This document shows positions 8,583-16,884 of a stretch of DNA of 64,000 nucleotides, in pieces (positions within the stretch are counted from its first letter, which is position 1; every line of letters begins with the position of its first letter). The stretch is from JAGVGT01 sp963807225 (lineage in GTDB: Bacteria; Desulfobacterota; Desulfobulbia; Desulfobulbales; JAGXFP01). Below the pieces are notes generated by a model. The model had not been told where the DNA came from. It made no database searches and saw only the letters and a list, made by a program, of their open reading frames with translations. The position numbers and the translations under genes were made by a program. The stretch spans positions 704,396 through 768,395 of the forward strand of contig CAWEAD010000008.1 of NCBI GenBank assembly GCA_963807225.1, in the 5' to 3' direction.

Positions 8583-9632
8583 ATGTTCAAGAAAGGTCTG
8601 TTAGTTGCCGCCGCGCTGATGGTTGCCGCCGCCACCTGGGCGGGCCGGGCCGACGCTCGGGACTATATCAGCATCGTCGGTTCTTCAACGGTTTATCCGT
8701 TCGCCACCGTGGTAGCCGAGCAGTTCGGCCGGACCACCGGTTTCAAGACCCCGGCCATCGAGTCGACCGGTTCGGGCGGCGGCTTCAAGCTGTTCTGCGG
8801 TGGGGTTGGGGTGCAGTATCCCGACATCACCAACGCTTCCCGGCGGATCAAGGAATCGGAGGTCAAGAAATGCGCCGAGAATGGCGTCAAGGATATTACC
8901 GAGATCAAGATCGGTTATGACGGTATCGCCCTGGCCAATTCAAAGAAGGCGCCGGTTATGAAATTGAGCCGGAAGGACATCTTCCTGGCCCTGGCCAAGG
9001 ATGTGCCGGATCCCAAGGGTGGCGAGAAGGTTATCACCAACCCCTATAAGACCTGGCATGAGATCGACCCGGTTCTGCCCGATACCGCCATCGAGGTTCT
9101 GGGGCCTCCCCCCACTTCCGGGACCCGCGACGCCTTCGTGGAACTGGTCATGGAAGACGGCGCCAAGGAATTCCCCTGGCTCAAGGCCATGGAGAAGAAA
9201 GACAGCAGGACTTTCAAACAGATCAGCAATAGCATGCGTGAAGATGGTGCCTTCATCGAGGCCGGCGAGAACGACAACCTGATCGTCCAGAAGCTGGAGG
9301 TCAACCCCGCCGCTCTGGGTATCTTCGGCTTCAGCTATTTGGATCAGAACAGCGATAAGCTGCAGGGTTCGATAATAGACGGCGTGCCTCCGACCTTCGA
9401 AAACATCGCCGACGGCAAGTACCCGGTTTCCCGGCCGCTGTTTTTCTACGTCAAGAAGGCCCATGTCGGGATGATCCCCGGCATCAAGGAATATCTGGAC
9501 GAGTTCACCAGCGACAAGGCCTGGGGCGACGACGGCTATCTGGCTGACAAGGGACTGATCCCGATGCCCAAGGAAGAGCGGGCCAAGTACCTGCTCGACG
9601 CCAAGAATCTGAGTAATCTCAGCCTGAAATAA
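8583..9632 (+). CDS. pstS: Periplasmic phosphate-binding protein PstS
   Basis: A 349-residue substrate-binding protein. It has a signal peptide ending near ADA (residues 1-23), then GSSTVYPF and ESTGSGGG, the loops that bind phosphate in this family, and a later TSGTRDAF segment. It delivers phosphate to PstCA. The start is fixed by GGAGG at 8571-8575, 7 nt before ATG; an upstream in-frame TTG at 8511 lacks a site. Unusually, pstS follows pstA rather than heading the operon, and it is bracketed by a long palindrome upstream and a hairpin downstream, consistent with separate, higher expression. Confidence 0.95.
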   Translation: MFKKGLLVAAALMVAAATWAGRADARDYISIVGSSTVYPFATVVAEQFGRTTGFKTPAIESTGSGGGFKLFCGGVGVQYPDITNASRRIKESEVKKCAENGVKDITEIKIGYDGIALANSKKAPVMKLSRKDIFLALAKDVPDPKGGEKVITNPYKTWHEIDPVLPDTAIEVLGPPPTSGTRDAFVELVMEDGAKEFPWLKAMEKKDSRTFKQISNSMREDGAFIEAGENDNLIVQKLEVNPAALGIFGFSYLDQNSDKLQGSIIDGVPPTFENIADGKYPVSRPLFFYVKKAHVGMIPGIKEYLDEFTSDKAWGDDGYLADKGLIPMPKEERAKYLLDAKNLSNLSLK

Positions 9633-9709
9633 TATCTTTCGGCCCCGGCGAAGATTTCCTGAATCGGGTCTCCGACGGGGCCGGTGATTCCGGGCCGGCA
9701 AGATATCTT

Positions 9710-9750
9710 CTCCAAGTCGGCATCTCCCGACTTGGAGAAATTTCTTTTTA
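9710..9750 (+). terminator. Hairpin terminator/attenuator after pstS
   Basis: CTCCAAGTCGG (9710-9720) pairs perfectly with CCGACTTGGAG (9727-9737) around a 6-nt loop, followed by AAATTTCTTTTTA. It ends 9 nt before the pstB start, so it probably lowers but does not abolish readthrough into pstB-phoB. Confidence 0.75.
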
Positions 9751-9759
9751 CAGGTATAA

Positions 9760-10665
9760 ATGATGATCGTTTCCGATTACGAAGAAACCAGTGCGACTCA
9801 GGCCCCTCTTAACTTTCAACCCCCGAAAGCCAGGATACCTGCAGTAATGAGACCGCAAAAAAAGTACGACAGCGAACATCGCGGCACCGTTGGCCGGACC
9901 ACCGCCGACAATCCCAGGATGATCTGCCGCAACGTCAACGTCTACTACGGCGACAAACAGGCAATCCAAGAGGTGTCCATCGAGATCGGTCGCAACGAGG
10001 TGATTGCCATGATCGGACCATCCGGATGCGGCAAGTCGACTTTTTTGCGCTGCCTGAACCGGATGAACGACACCATCGATACCTGCCGGGTCACCGGCGA
10101 AATCTACCTCGACGACCGGAATATTTACGACAAGGATATCGACGTGGTGCCATTGCGCGCCAAGGTGGGCATGGTCTTTCAAAAACCCAACCCCTTTCCC
10201 AAATCGATTTACGACAACGTGGCCTACGGACCGCGCATCCACGGCCTGGTCCAGAACAAGATGGAGCAGGACGAGATCGTCGAAAACTCCCTGCGCAAGG
10301 CCGGGCTCTGGGAAGAGGTTAAGGAACGTTTGGATCATTCGGGCACCAGCCTCTCCGGTGGCCAGCAACAACGGCTCTGCATCGCCCGGGCCATCGCCGT
10401 CAGTCCGGAGGTGATTCTAATGGACGAGCCCTGTTCGGCCCTGGACCCGATCGCCACCGCCAAGATCGAGGAACTGATCGATGAACTGCGCGCCCAGTAC
10501 ACCATCGCCATCGTCACCCACTCCATGCAGCAGGCCGCCCGGGTCTCCCAGCGCACCGCCTATTTCCATCTGGGTGACCTGATCGAGGTGGGTGAGACCA
10601 AGATGATCTTCACCAACCCCAGCCATCGGCTGACCGAAGATTACATCACCGGTCGTTTCGGCTGA
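9760..10665 (+). CDS. pstB: Phosphate ABC transporter ATP-binding protein PstB
   Basis: Cytoplasmic ATPase of the Pst importer. Visible motifs: Walker A GPSGCGKST, Q-loop MVFQKPNPFPKSIYDNV, signature LSGGQQQR, Walker B VILMDEPCSALD and switch His in IVTHSMQQA. All are typical of PstB. The 301-residue frame has a tail of about 45 residues before the conserved domain; an internal ATG at 9847 would give a standard length of 272. Neither start has a strong ribosome site, so the N-terminus is uncertain. It precedes phoB by 69 nt. Confidence 0.93.
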   Translation: MMIVSDYEETSATQAPLNFQPPKARIPAVMRPQKKYDSEHRGTVGRTTADNPRMICRNVNVYYGDKQAIQEVSIEIGRNEVIAMIGPSGCGKSTFLRCLNRMNDTIDTCRVTGEIYLDDRNIYDKDIDVVPLRAKVGMVFQKPNPFPKSIYDNVAYGPRIHGLVQNKMEQDEIVENSLRKAGLWEEVKERLDHSGTSLSGGQQQRLCIARAIAVSPEVILMDEPCSALDPIATAKIEELIDELRAQYTIAIVTHSMQQAARVSQRTAYFHLGDLIEVGETKMIFTNPSHRLTEDYITGRFG

Positions 10666-10734
10666 GCCGGACCATCACTCCACCTTCCCGGTGTTATCTC
10701 GCCAGACGCTTTCGGGCGGCTGCCACTATCGGCA

Positions 10735-11445
10735 ATGACTGAGATGAGCAAAAAGAGCATTCTGGTCGTCGAAGACGAAGAAGACATCCAGCAACTGGTC
10801 AGCTATAACCTGGTGCGGGCCGGCTTCGATGTCGACTGTGCCGATACCGGCGAGGAGGCTTTGCAGATGGTGCGCGAGCGGCAACCTGACCTGGTGCTCC
10901 TGGACCTGATGTTGCCCGGGGTGGATGGTTCCGAGGTCTGCCGTGCCCTGCGACTCGACGAGACGACCCGCGAGATTCCGATCATCATGCTGACCGCCAA
11001 AGGGGAGGACGACGACGTGGTGGCCGGTCTCGATCTGGGGGCCGACGATTACGTGACCAAACCCTTCAGCCCCGGGATTCTGGTTTCCCGGATCAAGGCG
11101 GTGTTGCGCCGTAAGGCGAAAGAGCAAAACGCACCGCCACGTGAACCGGGGCAAGCCATCCGGATTCACGACCTGTCGATCGATCCCCGCCGCCATGAGG
11201 TCAAGGTCGACGAACGACTGGTCGATCTGACCCTGACCGAGTTCGGCATCCTGGAATTTCTGGCCAAGAGGCCGGGCTGGGCCTTCTCCCGCCAGCAGAT
11301 CATCGACGCGGTCCGGGGCTACGAGTACATCATCACTCCCCGGGCGGTGGACGTGCAGATCTTCAGCCTGCGCAAGAAACTAGGTGCAACCGGCGGTAAG
11401 ATCGAAACCGTTCGCGGGATCGGCTACCGGATGAAGGACGCCTGA
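10735..11445 (+). CDS. phoB: Phosphate regulon response regulator PhoB
   Basis: OmpR/PhoB-class regulator of 236 residues. The N-terminal receiver has VEDEEDI (acidic pocket), LVLLDLMLPGVDG (phospho-Asp), MLTAKGEDDD and VTKPFSP (Lys). The C-terminal winged helix begins with LSIDPRRHEVKV and ends RGIGYRMKDA. PhoR phosphorylates it under phosphate limitation, and it then activates Pho boxes such as those proposed before pstC and pstS. A second ATG three codons in is an alternative start. It is the last gene of the pst operon. Confidence 0.93.
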   Translation: MTEMSKKSILVVEDEEDIQQLVSYNLVRAGFDVDCADTGEEALQMVRERQPDLVLLDLMLPGVDGSEVCRALRLDETTREIPIIMLTAKGEDDDVVAGLDLGADDYVTKPFSPGILVSRIKAVLRRKAKEQNAPPREPGQAIRIHDLSIDPRRHEVKVDERLVDLTLTEFGILEFLAKRPGWAFSRQQIIDAVRGYEYIITPRAVDVQIFSLRKKLGATGGKIETVRGIGYRMKDA

Positions 11446-11742
11446 GATATATACCCCGCAAATCGCCTGCCTGATCCTTTCCCCACGCCATGGTCGCCAT
11501 TCGGACGGTTGCCGGAATCTATCGGCGCATTGACTGATGCTGGTATTCCTTCCTTTGTTGGTGGCTTCCCCTACCGCTAATACTTCAAGCGAGTACTGAA
11601 TCGGCCGATGCGCTAAAAATCTCGTTTTATTTCCCCCATTCGGTCGGAAAATCCTTATGTTTTAAACAGAGGTTAGTAAAACCCTGAATTAATAAAGACT
11701 TCCTTGAGGGAGTTTGATACTTCGGAAATTTGGAGGTGGGTT
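11446..11742. other. Intergenic stretch between phoB and the small protein gene
   Basis: About 300 nt without a credible gene or a convincing promoter; codon-length open frames are all below 20 residues. GGAGGTG at 11732-11738 is the ribosome site of the next gene. Confidence 0.5.
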
Positions 11743-12045
11743 ATGGCAAAAAGAGATTATTGTTCAACCATCGCCGAGGAGTTGGAAGCATGGAGTAGCA
11801 GGTTGCATAAGCTTTCCGACGAGATCGACAACATTCCGACCGGCAACAAACAGAGACTGTTTTCGCAGCTCGAAGGTCTACACATTATTATGACCGAGTT
11901 GGATGACCGGCTGTGCTCGATGATGGATTCTTGCGAGTTGGCCGAAAACATTACCCAGGCGGAAAAGACAGGAGGTGTGAAAAGTTTCGACACATCCAAG
12001 GTTACCAATCGTAACCAAGCCTTCGATTACGAAATCGGCGGTTGA
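11743..12045 (+). CDS. Small helical protein of unknown function
   Basis: A 100-residue soluble protein, not recognised. It looks all-helical: residues 8-45 and 45-80 have heptad-like spacing (ELEAWSSRLHKLSDEID, LEGLHIIMTELDDRL), suggesting a helical hairpin or short coiled coil, followed by a flexible tail rich in Asn, Ser and Gly. It has three Cys (residues 6, 63 and 69) and no membrane segment or signal peptide. The start is set by GGAGGTG 4 nt upstream of ATG, and a strong terminator follows the gene. It is monocistronic, so it is likely a real expressed gene. Confidence 0.7.
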   Translation: MAKRDYCSTIAEELEAWSSRLHKLSDEIDNIPTGNKQRLFSQLEGLHIIMTELDDRLCSMMDSCELAENITQAEKTGGVKSFDTSKVTNRNQAFDYEIGG

Positions 12046-12089
12046 TTTCAACCCCCGGTTTCGCCAAGGCCGACTTTCTTAAGTCGGTA

Positions 12090-12131
12090 GGCCGCGTATA
12101 GCTTAGTTAGCTACGCGGCCTTATTTTTTTT
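12090..12131 (+). terminator. Rho-independent terminator of the small protein gene
   Basis: GGCCGCGTA (12090-12098) pairs with TACGCGGCC (12112-12120), and TTATTTTTTTT follows. It lies 45 nt after the stop codon. Confidence 0.9.
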
Positions 12132-12143
12132 GGCAGGGGCATT

Positions 12144-13598
12144 TTACAGATAAGGCGAAAAGAGCCAGACCGCCGCATCCCGCAGGCGGACCGGCAGGGA
12201 ACGTCCATCAAGTTCAGCCATGGTCAACGAAGTCGAATGGGCACTGGTTTCGGTTATGAGATCGGCCAGTTTCCGGCAGAACTCGGGGGCGGCGATTTCA
12301 ACCCCGATCTCGAAGTTGAGCCGCATGCTGCGCGGATCGAAGTTGGCCGAGCCGATCAGGGCGTAGCCGGAGTCGACCACGAATAGTTTGGAGTGGGCGA
12401 AGGGCGGCGGCTGATAGTAGACTCGCACTCCGTGTTTCAACAGTTCCCAGAGCATATGACGGGTGGCCCAATGTACATAGGGTAGATTGTTCAGAGCCGG
12501 CAGAACGAGGGAAATCTTGACTCCGCGCAGGGCGGCGACCTGCAGGGCGGAGATCATTTCGCGGTCGGGCAGGAAGTAGGGGGTCATGATGTCGATGGAG
12601 TGTCGAGCTCCGGCTATGGCGCCCAGCAGGATGAATTGCAGCTTGCCCAGATCCTCGTTGGGCCCGTCGACCACGGCCCGGCAGCGGGCCGTCCCGGCCG
12701 ATCCCACCATGATGTGGAGAGGTGATTCCGGCAGTCCCGTGCAAAAGCCCCAGTCTTCCAGAAAAATCTCTTCCAGCTGAGTCGCCACCGGACCGGTCAA
12801 CCGAAAATGGATATCGTTCACCCGCCGCCTGTTGTTCAGGTTGGCGATCAGGTGGCGATCACCCAGGTTCATGCCGCCGGCAAAACCGATCTCGGAGTCG
12901 ACCACCAGAATTTTGCGGTGGTTGCGCAGGTTCAGGTGCAGGGCCGGAGGCAGAAGCCGGGGCGGCAGGAAGCGTTCCACCCTTACACCGGCCCGGCGTA
13001 GAAGTTTAGAGGCCCGGGGCCATGAATAAAGCTCGCCGACCCCGTCCAGGAGAACCCGGACATCAACGCCACGACCGCGGGCCGCGGCCAGGGCCTCGAT
13101 TATGGTACGACCGGTCTTGTCGGTGTCAAAGATGTAGGTGGCCAGGTAGACCCGCTGCCGGGCCGCCGCGATGGCCCGCAACATGGCCGGGTAGACCTCT
13201 TCGCCGCCCGACATGAGAGTCACTTGGTTACCGGCCAGCAGCGGCCGCCGGCATACCTGTTCCGAAACCCTGAAAATCTCCTCCGCCGGAGAATCCGGCT
13301 CATCCAAGGCTGCTGTTATCGGGCTTGCCAGCCTCGTCGCCGGGTCATCCTGCCCTTCATCTCTATCGCCCGAGAGACGGAACTGGTTCCGTTCTTCCAG
13401 TTTTCGGGCCCGGGTAAACACCCGGTTGATCCCGAACAGGGTATAGGCAATGGGGCCGGCCAGGGGAAAGAAGAGACAGAAGGCCACCCAGCCCAAGGCA
13501 GCTCGCGGGTCTTTTTTGTGCAGTAGGGCATGGCCGGCGGTGACCAAGGCCAAGGCCGGAACCAGCAGGGAGATGATCACCCAGTGCAAGGTCGTCAT
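12144..13598 (-). CDS. cls: Cardiolipin synthase (phospholipase D family)
   Basis: A 484-residue inner-membrane enzyme joining two phosphatidylglycerols into cardiolipin and glycerol. Two N-terminal membrane helices (residues 4-25 and 33-58) are followed by two phospholipase D domains, each with an HKD motif: HRKILVVD with GGMN downstream, and HSKLFVVD with GSANFDPRS. This order and length match ClsA-type synthases. The gene starts 64 nt after the end of the DegP-like gene on the same strand, so co-transcription is possible but no functional link is evident. Confidence 0.93.
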   Translation of the reverse strand: MTTLHWVIISLLVPALALVTAGHALLHKKDPRAALGWVAFCLFFPLAGPIAYTLFGINRVFTRARKLEERNQFRLSGDRDEGQDDPATRLASPITAALDEPDSPAEEIFRVSEQVCRRPLLAGNQVTLMSGGEEVYPAMLRAIAAARQRVYLATYIFDTDKTGRTIIEALAAARGRGVDVRVLLDGVGELYSWPRASKLLRRAGVRVERFLPPRLLPPALHLNLRNHRKILVVDSEIGFAGGMNLGDRHLIANLNNRRRVNDIHFRLTGPVATQLEEIFLEDWGFCTGLPESPLHIMVGSAGTARCRAVVDGPNEDLGKLQFILLGAIAGARHSIDIMTPYFLPDREMISALQVAALRGVKISLVLPALNNLPYVHWATRHMLWELLKHGVRVYYQPPPFAHSKLFVVDSGYALIGSANFDPRSMRLNFEIGVEIAAPEFCRKLADLITETSAHSTSLTMAELDGRSLPVRLRDAAVWLFSPYL

Positions 13599-13662
13599 GA
13601 TACGATCGTCCCCGTATTCGCTGCCCGGGCGGTTCGATCGGCGGATTCGGCCGATAGAACCC

Positions 13663-15090
13663 TCACCGGCGCAGAACCAGGTAGTAAGTGGAGCCGTCGC
13701 GATAGATCAGCAGCAATTGATCCTTGCTGCCGGAGGAGTGATATCGTTCGATGAAGTCGGCCGGATCGGTCAGCTCTTTTTTGTTCAGTTCCAGCAGCAC
13801 ATCGCCGGCCTCAAGCCCGGCCTGCTCCGCCGAACTATCCGGTTTGACCGTGGTGATCACCGCCCCTGAACGCAGTTGAGTCGGGAGGCGATATTTAGAC
13901 CTGAGCAAATCGGTAACCGGCGCCAGGGTGATTCCCCCCAACGGACCGTCGTCTTCCGGCAAATCCACCGTGCTGCCGGGCGCTGGTGCCGGCGTTTTCT
14001 CCAGGGTAAGTTTAATCTCCCGGTTCCCGTCCTTGCCGGAAACTTCCAGTTCGATGGTGCTGCCGGCGCCGAATGCCGCCACGTTCTGGCGAAAGCGGTC
14101 CGCGCCGGCGATCTCTTCACCGTTGAACTTGCGGATCACCATGCCGCGTTTGAGCCCGGCCGCGGCGGCCGAACTGCCTGGGGTGACCCCGGAGATCACT
14201 ACCCCACCGGTCTCCTTCAAGCCCAGGGCCTTGGCCAGGTCGGGATCGAGGTCCTGCACCGTTACACCCAGCCAGCCCCGGATCACTTTACCGCTGCGGA
14301 TCAGGCTGGCCATCACCGCCCGGGCCAGATTGATCGGGATGGCGAAACCGATGCCCTGATAACCCCCGGAACGGCTGAGGATGGCAGTGTTGATCCCAAC
14401 CAACTCGCCGCGCAGGTTGATCAGGGCGCCGCCGGAATTGCCGGGATTGATGGCGGCGTCGGTCTGGATAAAGTCCTCGTAGTCGACGATACCCATATTG
14501 GCCCTTCCCTTGGCCGAGACGATGCCCATGGTCACCGTGTGCGAAAGACCGAAAGGGTTGCCGATGGCCAGCACGATCTCTCCCAGGCGCAGTTTGTTGG
14601 AATCGCCAAGCGTAATAGGGTGGAGCTCGGCCGGTTTGCCCTGCAACCGCAGTAACGCCACATCGCTCTTGGGATCGGTGCCGACGATATCCGCTTTGAA
14701 CTCGCGCTTGTCGGCCAGGGTGACCACGATCTCCGAGGCCCCTTCAACCACGTGACTGCTGGTCAGGACCAGGCCGTCGTTACTGACAATTACCCCGGAA
14801 CCGAGGCTTTGTTCCCGCTGTTTCCTGGGCACACCGGGGAAGTCGCCACCGAAGAATTGCTGGAAGAAGGGGTCGCTGAAGAAGGGCGAGAGTTCAGGGT
14901 TGCGGGTGGTAACCACCCGGGTGGAAGAGATGTTGACCACCCCGCCGATGCACTTTTCGGCCGCGTCGGAAGTGACGCTCAATACCGAGAGTGCCGTCGC
15001 GGCTTCGGCTCGGGCGACCGGGGGCGCCGGGATCAGGGCCAGGAAGGCAACGATAAGCAGGATTCCGAGTCTGGAACTTGGCAGGGACAT
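13663..15090 (-). CDS. Periplasmic serine endoprotease, DegP/HtrA (Do) family
   Basis: A 475-residue secreted protease with signal peptide (residues 1-29), trypsin-like domain and two PDZ domains. The catalytic triad is His113 (SSHVVEG), Asp143 (KSDVALLRL) and Ser219 (NPGNSGGAL). An IGNPFGLSHTVTMGIVSA strand follows the Asp. The second PDZ ends the protein. It degrades or refolds damaged envelope proteins. It lies downstream of two hsp20 genes but behind a terminator hairpin, suggesting a shared stress theme with separate transcription. Confidence 0.92.
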   Translation of the reverse strand: MSLPSSRLGILLIVAFLALIPAPPVARAEAATALSVLSVTSDAAEKCIGGVVNISSTRVVTTRNPELSPFFSDPFFQQFFGGDFPGVPRKQREQSLGSGVIVSNDGLVLTSSHVVEGASEIVVTLADKREFKADIVGTDPKSDVALLRLQGKPAELHPITLGDSNKLRLGEIVLAIGNPFGLSHTVTMGIVSAKGRANMGIVDYEDFIQTDAAINPGNSGGALINLRGELVGINTAILSRSGGYQGIGFAIPINLARAVMASLIRSGKVIRGWLGVTVQDLDPDLAKALGLKETGGVVISGVTPGSSAAAAGLKRGMVIRKFNGEEIAGADRFRQNVAAFGAGSTIELEVSGKDGNREIKLTLEKTPAPAPGSTVDLPEDDGPLGGITLAPVTDLLRSKYRLPTQLRSGAVITTVKPDSSAEQAGLEAGDVLLELNKKELTDPADFIERYHSSGSKDQLLLIYRDGSTYYLVLRR

Positions 15091-15137
15091 GGAGGGCCTC
15101 CGGAATGGGTATTTCCGATCAGTCTACCTCTTTAAGA

Positions 15138-15170
15138 AACAAGAAGAAAGGCCATCCGGGCTGGATGGCC
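15138..15170 (-). terminator. Terminator after the hsp20 pair
   Basis: Read on the minus strand, GGCCATCC pairs with GGATGGCC around a 5-nt loop and is followed by TTTCTTCTT. It sits 27 nt past the stop of the downstream hsp20 gene. Confidence 0.7.
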
Positions 15171-15196
15171 TTGTCCCGGGAAGGTTCGATCCGGCC

Positions 15197-15583
15197 TCAG
15201 GCGGCGCGGATCTCGATGGTGCGGGGTTTGAAGGCCTCGCTCTTGGGCAGGTGCAGATGCAGGATGCCGTCCTTGAGTTCGGCCTGGACTTTGTTGCCGT
15301 CGATGGTCTGCGGTACGGAAAAAGTCCGCTGGAATTCCACCGCGCCGAATTCGACGTAGAGCGGATTCCTTAATTCGGTCGCCTTGCGGGTTCCGGTCAG
15401 GGCCAGCCGGCCGTTGTCCAGATCAACCCGAATGTCTTCCTTGGTGACTCCGGGCATTTCCACTTGCAGCAAAATTTCGTCCTGGTTTTCATACACATCC
15501 ACCCGCGGCTGCAGAGTGCGGGGTTTCCGTTCGGGAGCCCGAGTGGTGGTTTCCTGACGAATCATGTTTTTACTCTCGCTCAT
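15197..15583 (-). CDS. Hsp20/alpha-crystallin family small heat-shock protein (second copy)
   Basis: A 128-residue small heat-shock protein. The alpha-crystallin domain runs from about residue 28 (RVDVYENQDEILLQVEMPGV) to the end, with VDLDNGRLALTGTR and the closing DGILHLHLPKSEAFKPRTIEI; the LxLPK element corresponds to the IxI/V-type C-terminal anchor region. It is an ATP-independent holdase for unfolding proteins. It follows the other hsp20 by 34 nt and is probably co-transcribed. The two differ enough to form mixed oligomers, as known for paired bacterial Hsp20s. Confidence 0.9.
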   Translation of the reverse strand: MSESKNMIRQETTTRAPERKPRTLQPRVDVYENQDEILLQVEMPGVTKEDIRVDLDNGRLALTGTRKATELRNPLYVEFGAVEFQRTFSVPQTIDGNKVQAELKDGILHLHLPKSEAFKPRTIEIRAA

Positions 15584-15617
15584 GGCAAATCCTCATTTCA
15601 CTTTAGTTTGAATGGAA

Positions 15618-16058
15618 TCAGTTGATTTTGATCTGCCGGGCCTTGGCGGCTTCGGCCTTGGGCAGTTTGAGGGTCAGGATACCGTTTTTCAGGACCGCTT
15701 CGACCCGGTCGTGGTTGATGTCGGCCGGCAGGGTGAAACTTCTGGAAAAGGAGGTGGCCTGCCGTTCCAATCGATGGGCGGTGTAGCCCTCCGGAGTCTG
15801 CGCGGTCCGGTTGCCGCTCAATTCCAGATAGTTTCCCTGAATTCTGATGTTGAGTTCTTCGCGGGTGAAACCCGGTACTTCCGCCTCGATCACGAAATGA
15901 TCGCCGTCGTCGCAGAGATTGGTTCCCGGATTATTGTTCGCCGTCTCACCCGGCAACAGCAGCCAGGAACGGTCCAAATCGCCGAACAGGCGATTCATGC
16001 GATTGCGCAACAGATCCATTGAACCCAAATAACGATCAAGTTCCTGCCATCCGTTCAT
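15618..16058 (-). CDS. Hsp20/alpha-crystallin family small heat-shock protein (first copy)
   Basis: A 146-residue small heat-shock protein with a Trp/Arg-rich N-terminal arm (residues 1-45), then the alpha-crystallin domain: CDDGDHFVIEAEVPGFTREELNIRI, LSGNR, ERQATSFSRSFTLP and KNGILTLKLPKAEAAKARQIKI. AGGAGGTACTGA on the minus strand supplies a strong ribosome site. A TTGACA-17-TATTTT promoter candidate lies about 95-125 nt upstream on the minus strand. No CIRCE element is visible. Confidence 0.92.
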   Translation of the reverse strand: MNGWQELDRYLGSMDLLRNRMNRLFGDLDRSWLLLPGETANNNPGTNLCDDGDHFVIEAEVPGFTREELNIRIQGNYLELSGNRTAQTPEGYTAHRLERQATSFSRSFTLPADINHDRVEAVLKNGILTLKLPKAEAAKARQIKIN

Positions 16059-16162
16059 TTCAGTACCTCCTGTAGATTGTTTGTCAATAAGTACAAGCTG
16101 GGTATTCTCTGACGTAAGAAACCGATATCATTCAATTAGTTGTTAATTTCGTCAAAAAAATA

Positions 16163-16192
16163 AGTTTGCCCCACTGGACTGTCAAGAAGGTT
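16163..16192 (-). promoter_or_regulatory. Candidate promoter of the hsp20 pair
   Basis: On the minus strand TTGACA is followed 17 nt later by TATTTT. It reads like a housekeeping promoter and not a clear sigma-32 one. Confidence 0.4.
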
Positions 16193-16213
16193 CGTGCCAA
16201 AAAAAACGACAAG

Positions 16214-16227
16214 ATGATGCAAATCAT
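16214..16227 (+). promoter_or_regulatory. FNR/CRP-type box before the Crp/Fnr gene
   Basis: ATGATGCAAATCAT: half-sites TGAT and ATCA are separated by 4 nt, close to the FNR consensus TTGAT-N4-ATCAA. It lies 49 nt before the start codon of a Crp/Fnr gene whose recognition helix keeps Glu and Arg at the DNA-reading positions, so autoregulation is plausible. Confidence 0.5.
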
Positions 16228-16275
16228 ATTTCCGAGTCGCGGCTTGTGTTATTGATAGGAAACAAGGAGGCATTT

Positions 16276-16872
16276 ATGAACGATTTCACCACTCTCTTTG
16301 CCGAGATTTGCCGACCACTCTTGCGTGAGTTGGGGGTTGGCGACCTGGTCTTTCGGCAGGGTGACGGGGCCGCCCATATTTTTCAGGTTATCGAGGGTAA
16401 GGTCCGGCTGATCAGGCATACTTCGGAAGGTGGAGTTCTCACTCTTTACCGTGCCGGTGCTGGCGAGACCTTCGCCGAGGCGGCGCTTTTCGCCGAGTGT
16501 TATCACTGTTCGGCCGTGGTCGACGAAGCCGGTCGGGTGGCCTGTTTCCCCAAGCGCGAACTGTTGGCCGGGCTGACCTCGCAGCCGGAACTGATGCTCG
16601 ACTTGGTGGCGCAGCTAAGCGGTCAGGTCCGTCGACTTCGCACCCTGCTGGAAATCCGCTCCATCGTCTCGGCCCCGGAAAGGGTCATGCACTACCTGCG
16701 GCTGCGGGCCAATCCGGCCAACGGAAACTGCCCTCTCCCCGGCACCTTGAAGGATGTCGCCATGGAACTGGGTCTGGCTCATGAGACCTTTTATCGAATT
16801 CTGGCCGCCTTGCAGAAGGAAGGTAAAATCGATCGTGCGGGGCGGTCTATCCGTCTCCGCCTCACAGATTAG
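16276..16872 (+). CDS. Crp/Fnr family transcriptional regulator
   Basis: A 198-residue regulator: an N-terminal cyclic-nucleotide-binding-like barrel (residues 10-115, with GDGAAHIFQVIEGKVRLIR and AGETFAEAALF), a dimer helix, and a C-terminal winged helix with TLKDVAMELGLAHETFYRILAAL. It lacks the N-terminal Cys cluster of FNR, so it is not an oxygen-sensing [4Fe-4S] type; Cys residues at the barrel edge (ECYHC) might matter. The start is set by AAGGAGG 5 nt before ATG. A membrane methyltransferase-like gene begins 12 nt after its stop, probably a two-gene operon. Confidence 0.88.
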   Translation: MNDFTTLFAEICRPLLRELGVGDLVFRQGDGAAHIFQVIEGKVRLIRHTSEGGVLTLYRAGAGETFAEAALFAECYHCSAVVDEAGRVACFPKRELLAGLTSQPELMLDLVAQLSGQVRRLRTLLEIRSIVSAPERVMHYLRLRANPANGNCPLPGTLKDVAMELGLAHETFYRILAALQKEGKIDRAGRSIRLRLTD

Positions 16873-16884
16873 ACGGAGGATGTC